Made by a program: the position numbers and the translations under genes | Shown here: positions 54,781 to 64,000 of the stretch, one piece after another | How positions within the stretch are numbered: position 1 is the first letter of the stretch | Layout: every line of letters starts with the position of its first letter | Origin: Channallabes apus | Taxonomy: Eukaryota; Chordata; Actinopteri; Siluriformes; Clariidae | Direction: 5' to 3' | Length of the DNA stretch: 64,000 nt | Assembly: GCA_030522415.1 (NCBI GenBank) | Contig: CM060106.1 | Span: 28,974,985 to 29,038,984, forward strand | Notes under the pieces: model-generated | The model's database searches: none | What the model was told of the DNA's origin: nothing | The model's input: the letters and a program-made list of their open reading frames with translations, nothing else

Positions 54781-55594
54781 TAATGTATGTTTTTTTTGTT
54801 CCTTTTCAACCCCGTTTCTTTGTTAAAAACTGTATAAAACTTTCCCGAAGGTTTTTTCTTTTTCTTTTAATGTTTCAACCCGACAGCAAGTCAGCTTAAA
54901 GGTAATTACACAAAATGGTTGGTGTGGGAACAATAAAAAAAAAAAACTGCGATGTAGTGATAATTGTGTATCAGTCCATCAGTAAAGAACCTCTCCTCTT
55001 TTTCTATTAGCCGAGAGTGTGTTCATGCTTGAAGCTGTGGTGAGTGAGATATCAAAGGTGCCTCAGGAAAACACGGTTGTTCAAATGGGTTAATTAACCT
55101 TTTAAACTCGTTTGCCTTTTTGAAAGAAAAAATGAACTACAAGGAAAGCTACTAGTATTACTGTATGTTCAAAGAGAAAAGAACGAATGTGTGGAAAAAC
55201 TATACATCCTTTGGGATTATATATGTTGGATTTTTTTTTTTTACTTTACAGTATATTAATAATCTAAACTCTCTCAGCACAACCTCAGGTGGAACCTCGG
55301 CATACTGCCTTACCTCGCCCCACCTTAAGATCCAAAATTTTGCAAGAAATTTGCCTTGGCATACAAGCAAATGAACCGAGCCGAACCGAATGCAGGCCAA
55401 GTTGCGCATATGTCCAGGAGCTGTTTAAAACATGTTTGCGTGTGTGGGGATTGTTGCATTTTGTGCAAGATTAATGAAGACATAAAGTAGCACCATTTGG
55501 TCTGTCCATGTGACATCCGGCACATCAGCCTATGGATACTTTCCACCATTGGGATATATCCACTGTTTCTATGGAGGTTACTAGCTCGACGGAC
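54781..55594. other. Unassigned intronic sequence
   Basis: No gene seen. AT-rich, with T runs at 54788 and 55232. Confidence 0.35.
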
Positions 55595-55722
55595 CGGAGT
55601 TCCCAGAGGAAACCCACTAAAATACCCCTGAGAACATAGATGCGGAGACCCCAAGGTGGGAATCGAACCCAGACCCTGGAGGTGCAAGGCGGCAGTGCTA
55701 ACCACTAAGCCACTGTGCTGAC
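55595..55722 (-). repeat. Mermaid-type SINE fragment
   Basis: Reverse: 'ccccaaggtgggaatcgaac', 'ctggaggtgcaaggcggcag' and 'tgctaaccactaagccactg'. Only the 5' third of the SINE is present. Confidence 0.85.
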
Positions 55723-55762
55723 AGACATGACACCCAAATGAGGATGGGTTCCCTATTGAGTC

Positions 55763-56776
55763 TAGGGTTGGGTACCGAAACCCGGTGCCAATACGGCACC
55801 GGTACCTATAGAACCGGTATGTACCGGACCGAAACAGAATGCGAATTTCGGTGCCTCATTTCGGTGCCACTTAAATGCCTGAACTGTCGATTGAAATATT
55901 TGTTCTCTAGATTCATATATTTTTGTAGATTAATCGTTTATTAGATTAAATAAAAAAATTAAAAGCATAAATCATCCGGAAATGAGAGACCATCCGACAT
56001 GCGCGTGAATGCAGCAACTAACGTTACACTCGCTCTGACGGCAGCAGGCGGTCTACCGATAGCTTAGCATGCTAAAGTAAACAACTCTCGTTAGAATGCC
56101 TAAAACTAAACAGTCGAAAGTGTGGCTGTATTTCACAAGATAGGATTCCGGCACCGCGACGTGCAGCAAATGTTTTACAGCAGTTGCGTGTAAAGGCGGA
56201 AACACGTCAAATCTAATGAAACATTCGAGGGCAGACGGAATAAAGTTAAAAGCAGAATAAATACACGGAATAAAGTTAAAAGCAGACGGAGGCACCGTGT
56301 TTAACTGCTTGCGGACAACAGCTGGCGCTATCAGTGTGGACGACCCTCAGCCCCAGTCACACCAACCGTAGCAAAAAGGAGTCACTGATTATGATGACGT
56401 CAGCAGCCTGTCCGCAGGTTAGTAGTAGGATAATGTAATGTTAATAGCAAAATGCAAATCTTGCATTCATGTCCTGTGCAGGCCAATAAGTCAGGAAAGA
56501 AGGCATATTTTGACAGAAAAGGCAAATATGGTGAAATTTCTGCAAAAGAATTGCTAAAATTTGAAGCTTACATATTCATATATACTTTAAACTTTTAATA
56601 TATTGATAAACTTTAAGGATAAAATTTTTTGTTCAATAAAAATTAATTCTTGAGTCATCCACTATAATTTTTTTGCTTAAAAGTATCGGTTCAGACACCG
56701 TTTTGGCACCGGTACCGTTTTCAAAGTATCGATTTGGCACCGGTATCGAAAAAAACCCAAACGATACCCAACCCTA
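55763..56776 (+). mobile_element. hAT transposon, internally deleted, with 8-bp target duplication
   Basis: 1014 bp. The ends 'tagggttgggtaccg' and 'cgatacccaaccc' plus 'ta' are inverted copies, with repeated GGCACCGGTACC-type motifs near both ends. 'attgagtc' is duplicated exactly (55755-55762 and 56777-56784), the 8 bp expected for hAT. Only the first transposase exon is recognisable inside. Confidence 0.92.
56096..56420 (+). pseudogene. BED-finger exon of a hAT transposase
   Basis: From ATG 56096 the frame reads 'MPKTKQSKVWLYFTR', a TAG stop, then 'DSGTATCSKCFTAVACKGGN', 'TSNLMKHSRADGIK'. This is the BED zinc finger (aromatic residues, C-x2-C, H) with which hAT transposases bind DNA. A possible donor 'cgcag|gttagtag' follows near 56418. 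The catalytic domain and dimerisation region are absent, so the element is non-autonomous. Confidence 0.75.
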
Positions 56777-57006
56777 ATTGAGTCTGGTACTGTATCTCTC
56801 AAGGTTTCTTCCTACTACCATCTCAGGGAGTTTTTTCTTGCCGCTGTCGCCGTCGTCCTCGGCTTGTTCAACCGGGGCAGTCTTATCATTCTGAATCATA
56901 AACATTCACATTTCATAAAAACTTCAGGAATTCTTTTGATTGTGTAAAGCTGCTTTGCGACAATGTCAATTGTTAAAAGCTCTATGCAAATAAAATTGAA
57001 TTGGAT

Positions 57007-57373
57007 TGAACCATGGGTCCCAAGAATGTTATCAAGAAAAAAAGTCAGCCATTTCAGGTTTGTTTTTAAAACAAGAGAACTCGTAAATTATGGTTAAGTA
57101 AGGTTTATTGTCTGTATATTTCATGTTTTAGTTAATTTACACGTCTTTTACATTTTTACTAATGGTAATATTTTGGGTGGCTGGAACGGATTATCTGCAT
57201 TTACATTATTTCCTATTGGAAAATGTGTTTCGCAATATGGAATTTCTCCTTAAAATCTCGCCTCTGGAAGGGAATAAATTTGTTAACTTCGTATTGAAAT
57301 CCATTTTCTTCGATTTCAGTATAAGACACTCTACAGGAATGTGGTTCAACTTGCCAGAAACCCCCCAAACACT

Positions 57374-57377
<4 letters not shown>
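57007..57377. other. Unassigned intronic sequence
   Basis: AT-rich; no gene or repeat ends recognised. Confidence 0.35.

Positions 57378-57410
<33 letters not shown>
57378..57410. repeat. (AC)n followed by (AT)n microsatellite
   Basis: About 16 AC units continued by AT and ACAT units to 57435. Confidence 0.95.
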
Positions 57411-57421
<11 letters not shown>

Positions 57422-58179
57422 CACACATATATACAAAATACAAAAGTTGTCCCTCTGAATATAACTAACAAATATGCTGGATAAAAAGTGATGTAACAAT
57501 AAATCAAAATGATAAGATGGAGCATGCAATACATCACACAGCAGGAAGAACTGTCCGAATTCTCCACCAATCTGCACGGGACGTTGATGGTGGAAGGAAA
57601 TGTTCATTTTGACAAATTGGCGCTCGCTAGTTCGTCTAGTTTTGCGGAGAAAAAAAATGCAACCGAGCTCTAAATACAACGTCTTAAAGCACAAGGAGTT
57701 TGGTTTTCTCATTCCTCAGACATTTATCACCGTGTATGTACAGTACTCTTCCCTTAACCCATTAAGCCCTGATCTCTTGTTTTTTTTTTGGTGATTTTCT
57801 GTGGATGACTCGGTTTTCTTTGGATCTTTTGGTCTACCTGCTGTACGGGTCTGGCTGCGAGCGCAAAAGAAGAACTAATAATATTAGTTGAAGCTCAGAG
57901 AGAAAGGCGTTCAGAAGATTGAGACTGTTTTTTATAGACGGTCTCTGTGAAGAATGGAGTCTTTTTATGGCGAATGCTCAGCGAGACCAAAAATAAAGAC
58001 AGAGGTTGTCAGGACTCATTGATTTTTCACGACAGTGAAAAACATCAGCAACAACGGCACTTAGCCATGGCTGTGAGAGGTGATGTGTGTGACACACTGA
58101 CTGTCTCAGAGGGATGCTGGTATTGGCTCGATTTGGTTTGGTTATCTGGCAATGCTTGTATGGTTTTGTGAACCAGCAG
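57411..58179. other. Unassigned intronic sequence before the Rex1-like LINE
   Basis: No gene recognised. The 5' border of the LINE is not sharp; 'aggcgcatgc' is repeated in tandem at about 58190-58210, which may belong to its 5' UTR. Confidence 0.35.
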
Positions 58180-58341
58180 GGGTATTAGCAGGCGCATGCA
58201 GGCGCATGCGCGAGCGTGCAGCAGCTTGGTGCAGTTGCTCTCGGAATTCTCGTGTGTTTTTTACTTTTTATTATACTTTCCTTCTCTTATTTATTTATAA
58301 CTTTATTCTGTATTTAACAAGTAAGGTCGCCCTTTCAAACC

Positions 58342-61323
58342 ATGCGTTTTGAAAGTGTTCTTGTTCTCAGTTACGCAATTTTAATTACACTTTCGGCGCT
58401 CCGGGTGATCAGCGCGCAACAGCAAGGAGGCGGCTCCTTTGTTTACAACAGGGAACAGCTGATCGCACTGAAGCCGGCCGGCATCAGAGATCCGACTCTG
58501 TATAGGACTTTAAACATTCCGGATGAGATACGGAGGAGGACGATAAGAGGATGCAGAGGTGGAAGGAAGCGGCGCAGAGGAGCTAAAGAGGAAGAGAAAC
58601 GCGCGGCGCATAAGGAAAGGATGAGAAAGTACAAGCCGTATGTCCCGTCTCTTATCATGGGCAACGTGAGATCTCTGGACAATAAGATGGACGAGTTGAC
58701 AGCTTTGTTAAAGACTGAAAACATCTTCCGCGAGTGCAGTCTGATGTGTTTTACTGAGACTTGGTTACATAGTGATGTGCCAGACTCTAATATTACACTG
58801 GACGGCTTCAGCGCGATACGGAGCGACAGGACGAGGAGAGAGAGCGGTAAGAGGAAAGGAGGGGGGCTGGCTGTTTACATCAACAACATGTGGTGTAACC
58901 CCGGTCATGTGACTGTTAAGGAGCGCGTTTGTAGTCCAGATATTGAACTGTTGGCTGTCGGACTTCGCCCATATTATTTACCAAGAGAATTCTCACATGT
59001 GATAATAACTGCTGTGTACATTCCTCCATCCGCGAATGCCGCTGCCGCGTGTGACGTCATTCACTCTGTAACTGCCAAACTCCAGACTCGACACCCTGAT
59101 GCCTTTCTCCTGATCTCCGGTGATTTCAATCACACATCACTGAACAAGACTATTCCCACTTTCACCCAGTACGTGGATTGTCACACTAGGGGGGAGAAGA
59201 CACTAGACCTGCTGTATGCTAATGTCAAAGGTGCTTACAGTGCTGCAGCACTTCCCCCCCTGGGGAGGTCGGATCACAACCTAGTCCACCTCATTCCCAC
59301 ATACAAACCACTAGTTCAGAGACAGCCTGCTAATGTGAGGAGTGTAAGAAGATGGACAGAAGGTGCCACTGCTACGTTACAGGATTGTTTCGAGGCTACA
59401 GACTGGGAGGTTCTCAGTGCATCATATGGAGAGGACATTGATGGAATGACGGACTGCATCACGGAGTACATTAACTTCTGTGTTGACACCTGTGTACCGA
59501 TGAGAGATATTCGCTGTTTCCCCAACAACAAACCCTGGGTCACCAAAGACATTAAAGCGTGTTTAAATGAAAAAAAAAGTGCCTTTAGGTCTGGTGATAA
59601 GGAAGCAGTGAAGAAGGCTCAAAAAATGCTAACCGGGAAAATCAAGGAGGGGAAAGAGGCATACAGGAGAAAACTAGAACAAAGGCTGAAGCAAAACAAC
59701 ACGAGAGAGGTGTGGAGGGGCATGAGGAGTATCACTGGCTATAAGACAAGCGGCCAGGCTATTGAGGGGAATAGGGAACGTGCAAACGACCTCAACACTT
59801 TCTTCAATAGATTTGATGTCCCTATGTCTCACACTCCCCCCGACTTCAACCCAAATCCACACATTCCTGCTCCTATGTCCTCCCCTACACAGAGAACAGT
59901 CACAGTCACTACTCCTGCACTCCCAGCAATCAACATCTCAGTGGATCAGGTTAAACATGGCCTGAGTAAGATCAGCCCTACAAAAGCTGTAGGTCCGGAT
60001 AAGATCAATCCGAGAGTCCTGAAATCCTGTGCTCCCCAACTATGTGGTGTCCTCCAGTACCTCTTTAGCCTGAGTCTGTCTCTTCAGAAAGTCCCTGCAC
60101 TGTGGAAAACATCATGCATTGTGCCGGTACCCAAAACACCACGTCCCTGTGCCCAGAACGACTACAGGCCGGTGGCTTTAACATCGCATATTATGAAGGT
60201 GTTTGAGAGACTGATCCTGGATACACTTCGTCCCCTGGTGAAGTCCTCTCTGGACCCTCTTCAGTTTGCCTATCAGCCGTTCATGGGTGTTGATGACGCC
60301 ATAATACACCTGCTACATCGCACCTACTCTCACCTTGACAAGCCTAGGACCTCCGTAAGGATGATGTTCTTTGACTTCTCCAGTGCCTTCAACACCATCC
60401 AACCAGCAGTACTGGGGGAGAAATTAAGGAACATAAACATTGACACCCGCTTGGTTTCCTGGATCATGGACTACCTGACCTGTCGCCCCCAGTATGTCCG
60501 ACTAAAGAACTGTGTGTCAGAGACTTTGATCTGCAGCACTGGAGCTCCCCAGGGGACGGTACTGTCTCCGTTTCTTTTCACCCTCTATACATCTGACTTT
60601 AGATATAACTCAGAGTCATGCCACCTGCAGAAGTTCTCTGACGACTCTGTGGTTGTTGGGTGTATAGAGGAGGGTGACACCTCGGAGTACCAGTCTGTTG
60701 TGGATGACTTCGTTTCCTGGTGTGAGCGTAATCACCTACAACTCAACATCAGGAAAACAAAGGAGATGGTGGTAGACTTTAGGAGAAACAAGACCCCTGT
60801 GACTCCTATATCTGTCAAGGGGGAGATAGTGGACATTGTCTCCGATTACAAATATCTGGGAGTTTATCTGGACAACAAACTTGACTGGTCACTCAACACA
60901 ACGGCACTCTACAAGAAAGGTCAGAGTCGATTGTACTTTCTTCGAAGGCTCAGGTCTTTTAACGTCTGTAATACCATTCTACAGATGTTCTATGAGACCG
61001 TTGTGGCGAGTGTCATTTTTTACGCTGTGGTCTGTTGGGGTGGTAACATTAAGGTGTCTGATAAGAACAAACTGGACAAGTCAATTAAAAAGGCCGGATC
61101 TGTGCTAGGCATGGAGCTTGACTCGGTGGATGTAATAGCAAAGAGGAGGATTCTGTCCAAAGTGCAATCCATTGTGAACAATCCTTCTCACCCGCTATAC
61201 AGTGTTTTGGCTGAACAGAGGAGCAGTTTCAGCCAGAGACTGATTACTATCAAGTGTTCCACTGAGCGTCACAGGAAATCCTTTCTCCCAACGGCCATAA
61301 AACTTTACAACTCTTCGCTGTAA
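58342..61323 (+). CDS. Rex1-like LINE polyprotein: APE endonuclease plus reverse transcriptase
   Basis: 993 residues without stop or frameshift, from ATG 58342. The N-terminus has a hydrophobic stretch (MRFESVLVLSYAILITLSAL), unusual for a nuclear-acting LINE protein, then an Arg/Lys-rich segment 'GGRKRRRGAKEEEKR' near residue 75 that could act in nucleic acid binding or nuclear import. Endonuclease: 'MGNVRSLDNKMDEL', 'CFTETWLHSD' near 140, 'LLISGDFNHTSL' near 260 and 'LGRSDHNLVHL' near 310. RT: 'SPTKAVGPDKINPRVLK', 'YRPVALTSHIMKVFERLI', 'FFDFSSAFNTIQPAVL' near 676, 'GAPQGTVLSPFLFTLYTSDF' and catalytic 'LQKFSDDSVVVGCI' near 765 (FSDD where many relatives have FADD). Looks competent; activity unproven. 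Confidence 0.93.
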   Translation: MRFESVLVLSYAILITLSALRVISAQQQGGGSFVYNREQLIALKPAGIRDPTLYRTLNIPDEIRRRTIRGCRGGRKRRRGAKEEEKRAAHKERMRKYKPYVPSLIMGNVRSLDNKMDELTALLKTENIFRECSLMCFTETWLHSDVPDSNITLDGFSAIRSDRTRRESGKRKGGGLAVYINNMWCNPGHVTVKERVCSPDIELLAVGLRPYYLPREFSHVIITAVYIPPSANAAAACDVIHSVTAKLQTRHPDAFLLISGDFNHTSLNKTIPTFTQYVDCHTRGEKTLDLLYANVKGAYSAAALPPLGRSDHNLVHLIPTYKPLVQRQPANVRSVRRWTEGATATLQDCFEATDWEVLSASYGEDIDGMTDCITEYINFCVDTCVPMRDIRCFPNNKPWVTKDIKACLNEKKSAFRSGDKEAVKKAQKMLTGKIKEGKEAYRRKLEQRLKQNNTREVWRGMRSITGYKTSGQAIEGNRERANDLNTFFNRFDVPMSHTPPDFNPNPHIPAPMSSPTQRTVTVTTPALPAINISVDQVKHGLSKISPTKAVGPDKINPRVLKSCAPQLCGVLQYLFSLSLSLQKVPALWKTSCIVPVPKTPRPCAQNDYRPVALTSHIMKVFERLILDTLRPLVKSSLDPLQFAYQPFMGVDDAIIHLLHRTYSHLDKPRTSVRMMFFDFSSAFNTIQPAVLGEKLRNINIDTRLVSWIMDYLTCRPQYVRLKNCVSETLICSTGAPQGTVLSPFLFTLYTSDFRYNSESCHLQKFSDDSVVVGCIEEGDTSEYQSVVDDFVSWCERNHLQLNIRKTKEMVVDFRRNKTPVTPISVKGEIVDIVSDYKYLGVYLDNKLDWSLNTTALYKKGQSRLYFLRRLRSFNVCNTILQMFYETVVASVIFYAVVCWGGNIKVSDKNKLDKSIKKAGSVLGMELDSVDVIAKRRILSKVQSIVNNPSHPLYSVLAEQRSSFSQRLITIKCSTERHRKSFLPTAIKLYNSSL

Positions 61324-61387
61324 CTCATACACACATGTATGTGGATTTTTTCACTGACTGGTATACAACAGGACACTAATACTTACC

Positions 61388-61390
<3 letters not shown>

Positions 61391-61438
<48 letters not shown>
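61391..61438. repeat. Poly(T) tract of 48 bases
   Basis: Uninterrupted T run inside the 3' UTR of the Rex1-like LINE, 67 bp after its stop codon. Confidence 0.97.
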
Positions 61439-61542
61439 CCCACCTTCCTTAGTTAACAACTGTGAGCACCTGTAACCGAGCATAAGCAATTTCCCTTTGG
61501 GATTAATAAAGTTCTTTGAATCTTGAATCTTGAATCTTGAAT

Positions 61543-64000
61543 TACAGCACTTTCCTGCGAAATGGGAAACACTCCTTCATCGGTAGTTGGTGTTGGACTG
61601 CAGATTCCAGGTCACCGAATGAACGACTGTCAGGATACCACGAGTCTGTATTCATATAGCGTCTTAAGCGAACCCGGCACAAATGTTTATCAGTAGCCTC
61701 AGGGCTTGTGGAAGGGCTTTTCTTCCTGGTCTTATGGAGTTACAGCACTGTTGCTTTGGGGAATTGGCAGCGCTAGCATTTTGGCTTTGTTTGCGGCTTT
61801 AAAATGCGTTATGATTATGACTTCTGTGACTCGCATAGCTGAGATGTCTTGCTTTGTTTTTCCTTGCTGAATTCCCCAAGCCCACTTTATGGATATGAGC
61901 TATATAACATCCATATGGCACAAACAGTTTGCTGCTTATCCACAGTCTACTATCGTCTGTATGTCTTTAACCATGCAGCTATTCATTTTCCCCTAAAAAC
62001 AAACTATTTGTTATCTACGGTATTAAGCTCCACTATAGCTATGGGAAATGAGTGTGCAAGGAATGTAAAAAAAAGGGAGGGGTTAATATGTGACTTCATG
62101 GCACTTCTACAGTATGGCTTGTCTTTTCTTGTTACATATGTGTTGTTTACAGCGACGGGAACAATGGTGGCCTGTCATCGTTGGGGTTCTCTCCTTCTCC
62201 TGCACATAACATCATTCTGAGATGTATAATAGCACTGCTGTTCCTCGGCTATGGACGATCAGTGCTGCCGTGCGATGTTACACGGTGTTGGAGGATGCTG
62301 GATAATTATGGTGGGGAAAGAGCAAATTTACATTAATGTGTAGCACTACATAATTAAAATGATGTATTAAACGATGCATATTTGAGTGCTGTGAGTAACC
62401 AGGTCACATAATGTGCTTTAAGACAACTGATGCTGGGCTAAACAGACCCTTGTCCAGCATTCGAATACTACATCAGTGATTGAAGTTTGTGTGTGAAGTT
62501 GAATTGGTTTCTTGAAACTATTTGTGTCTGTAAAGTCTTGTCCATCACCGATCCCACTTCAGGTCACTTCTGCCAATGGGCTAAGCCCATCAAAGGCCTA
62601 GCTATTATAATAGTTGACAGTTGGACTTTCTGCTTCGTCCCAAACTCGCTGTTGTGTTCTTTGGGGTCAAAAACATTAGGTTACTGCGGCCTTTACTCTT
62701 CGACGCAATATTGGAAATACTAACGAGAACCCATTAAATGTCAGATCATCGAATACATTCATTCTGCAACTAAATTGCTTGTGTTGTGCCTGCAGGATAT
62801 TTCTTCCTTTTTCTTGCTTTTTTTTTTAAGAAGGTCAATAGAAAACAATTGCACTCTTTTTGAGCAGAAGGACCACCACTTATACCTTTTTGCTTTCTTA
62901 ACATGTTGAGGTTAAAAATCGAAGCAGCTGAAAGGAGGATTGTTGTGGAAAGTTTGGAGAGCCTTTAGGTGAGGAAAGGGGATAATAGCACCTCCTTCGA
63001 TCCCAGTCATCTGTTCCCACGCACAAGGTCGTTGCGGCACCCATGGGCCCGAGTATGCAGGAAATTGCTGACTGAAGGAGAGGAAGTATTTAACACGTGG
63101 TCACCCCTCAGCAGGCTCCGTGCACAATCGGGAACGGTGAAATTACTTTTCTGCTGATGCCTATCACCCTCTCTTGCCGATAAGTATTTCGGGATTTACT
63201 TAATTATTTCTCCCCGATTTGCTTCTCCTCTTTTCCTTGCCAAAGGCTGACTGTGTGGAAATGGAAATTTTCTTTTGGCCCTTTTTAAGATGTGATATTA
63301 ATCCAGGCTTCGCAAAAAGTTAAACAAGAATACATATATTTCATTATGCACTGTTATTCTTAATCTACTGCTTGGCCTGCATGAGTTGCTCCACTCTAAC
63401 ATAGTTAGAAGTTCAAATGTTCAGACATCTTTATAAATTCTTTATCAGAGATGAGAAAAGAATACAAATTCCTAACTTGAATAAAATTTGAGAGATTTTA
63501 ATAAATAGCAAGTCATCTGTCTCTCCAGACTCCAAAAACGTACAGTTTTCCGTCTCTTTTACAGCCATCTCCTCTTCTGATTTACAACACCTGCTACACG
63601 ATTAGGGAAGGCAAGTCACTCAATCAAACACAGTAGTCAGGTGATGGTACCACTTAAAATTCTGCAGTGCACATGACTCCAGTTATGTAATGCAATGCCA
63701 TGCAGAAATGTAATGAAGTAAAAGTACAGATATTTGTTGTATGATGTAGTGGAGTAAATGTTAAAAGTATCCACTAATAAAACTACTCAAGGAAATTGCA
63801 TGTATGTGAAGTAAATATCTTTAGTTATCTTCTGTCTTTGCTCCTTAGAGATGTATTTTGTCCCTGTCGATTCAAGCATCCCAAGAGACAATCAGCCTAA
63901 ATATAGTATACAAATAGTCAATGGTGCAATTTAAGCCTCCTAAACCTTAGAAGAATAATTCTAATGAAGATTTAATTCTAGTTCTTTCCAGATTCTAGTT
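61543..64000. other. Unassigned intronic sequence
   Basis: No exon, transposon end or SINE motif recognised. A frame of 123 codons at 61849-62220 has no family resemblance and lies in AT-rich DNA, so it is taken as chance. Confidence 0.4.

Larger units (their letters stand above)
55728..57006 (+). mobile_element. L2 LINE 3' end, split by a hAT insertion
   Basis: 'gacacccaaatgaggatggg' up to 55762, then after the hAT element 'gtctggtactgtatctctca', 'aaggtttcttcctactacc', 'tgtgtaaagctgctttgcga' and 'caattgttaaaagctctatg', ending near 'aaattgaattggattgaa'. Same tail as the L2 at 17520-17772. Confidence 0.88.
58180..61542 (+). mobile_element. Rex1-like LINE with intact ORF
   Basis: Non-LTR retrotransposon of the CR1/L2/Rex1 group in sense orientation within the kinase intron. 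The 5' UTR is estimated from about 58180. The ORF spans 58342-61323. The 3' UTR contains a 48-base T run (61391-61438), 'ttccctttgggattaataaa' and a tail of three 'ttgaatc' repeats ending near 61541. No target duplication could be recognised, so the 5' border is approximate. Confidence 0.87.
27032..64000 (+). other. brsk2: Intron 1 of the BRSK gene (5' part, at least 37 kb)
   Basis: From the donor at 27032-27033 to the window end I find no exon that could follow the glycine loop (expected continuation of the kinase N-lobe with VAIK). The whole stretch is therefore interpreted as first intron. It is rich in transposable elements in both orientations. The assignment rests on absence of exon 2 and could be wrong if another gene or a non-coding transcript lies within. 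Confidence 0.6.

Noticed and set aside
61849..62220. 123-codon frame after the Rex1-like LINE
   Set aside because: AT-rich, no family resemblance, no splice-site support.

Overview
The window looks like a chromosomal segment of a teleost fish, most likely a catfish (Siluriformes). The main clues are many copies of a tRNA-headed SINE that I recognise from memory as the Mermaid/Merman type described from channel catfish, V-SINE-like repeats, several Tc1/mariner families, hAT elements and fish-type LINEs (L1/Swimmer-like, L2, Rex1-like, RTE). Species identity is an inference. I see no prokaryotic genes, rRNA genes or functional tRNA genes.

Only one host gene is supported. A short first coding exon on the + strand (26938-27031) encodes the N-terminus of a BR serine/threonine kinase, best match brsk2. 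It ends inside the glycine-rich loop at a clean GT donor. No exon 2 is visible, so 27032-64000 is read as the 5' part of a very large first intron. A CpG-rich, GC-box-containing segment just upstream (about 26740-26937) is the probable promoter and 5' UTR.

Upstream intergenic part (1-26.7 kb): a 31-bp x 3 minisatellite; an IR/DR-type Tc1 element (3175-4761); a 5'-truncated L1 on the - strand (4935-6046) with an 18-bp target duplication; a hAT-like element (6588-7412); and an L2 LINE (about 8288-17772). A full-length L1-like LINE (9976-15684), with both ORFs open and a perfect 16-bp target duplication, is inserted in that L2. Then come old Tc1 pieces interrupted by SINE sequence, a second complete Tc1 element (18727-20304), Mermaid SINEs, and Tc1 and mariner fossils.

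Intron part (27-64 kb): L2 and SINE pieces; an RTE 3' end with target duplication (32952-33270); a third Tc1 element (38740-40359); an old Tc1 copy (about 41.7-43.5 kb) broken up by a poly(A)-tailed SINE, a Mermaid fragment and a terminal-inverted-repeat element; hAT elements (51732-52310 and 55763-56776); mariner remains; and a Rex1-like LINE with an uninterrupted 993-codon ORF (58342-61323). Between these are AT-rich unique stretches, microsatellites and a near-consensus RFX X-box (36793-36806).

The elements do not cooperate as a pathway. Two LINEs look recent and potentially competent, and they could supply machinery for the surrounding SINEs; that is inference. I found no evidence for a new multi-gene system. 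The most notable items are the intact nested L1 with a G-rich spacer between its ORFs, the intact Rex1-like LINE in sense inside the kinase intron, and complementary TG/CA tracts just behind the intron-1 donor.
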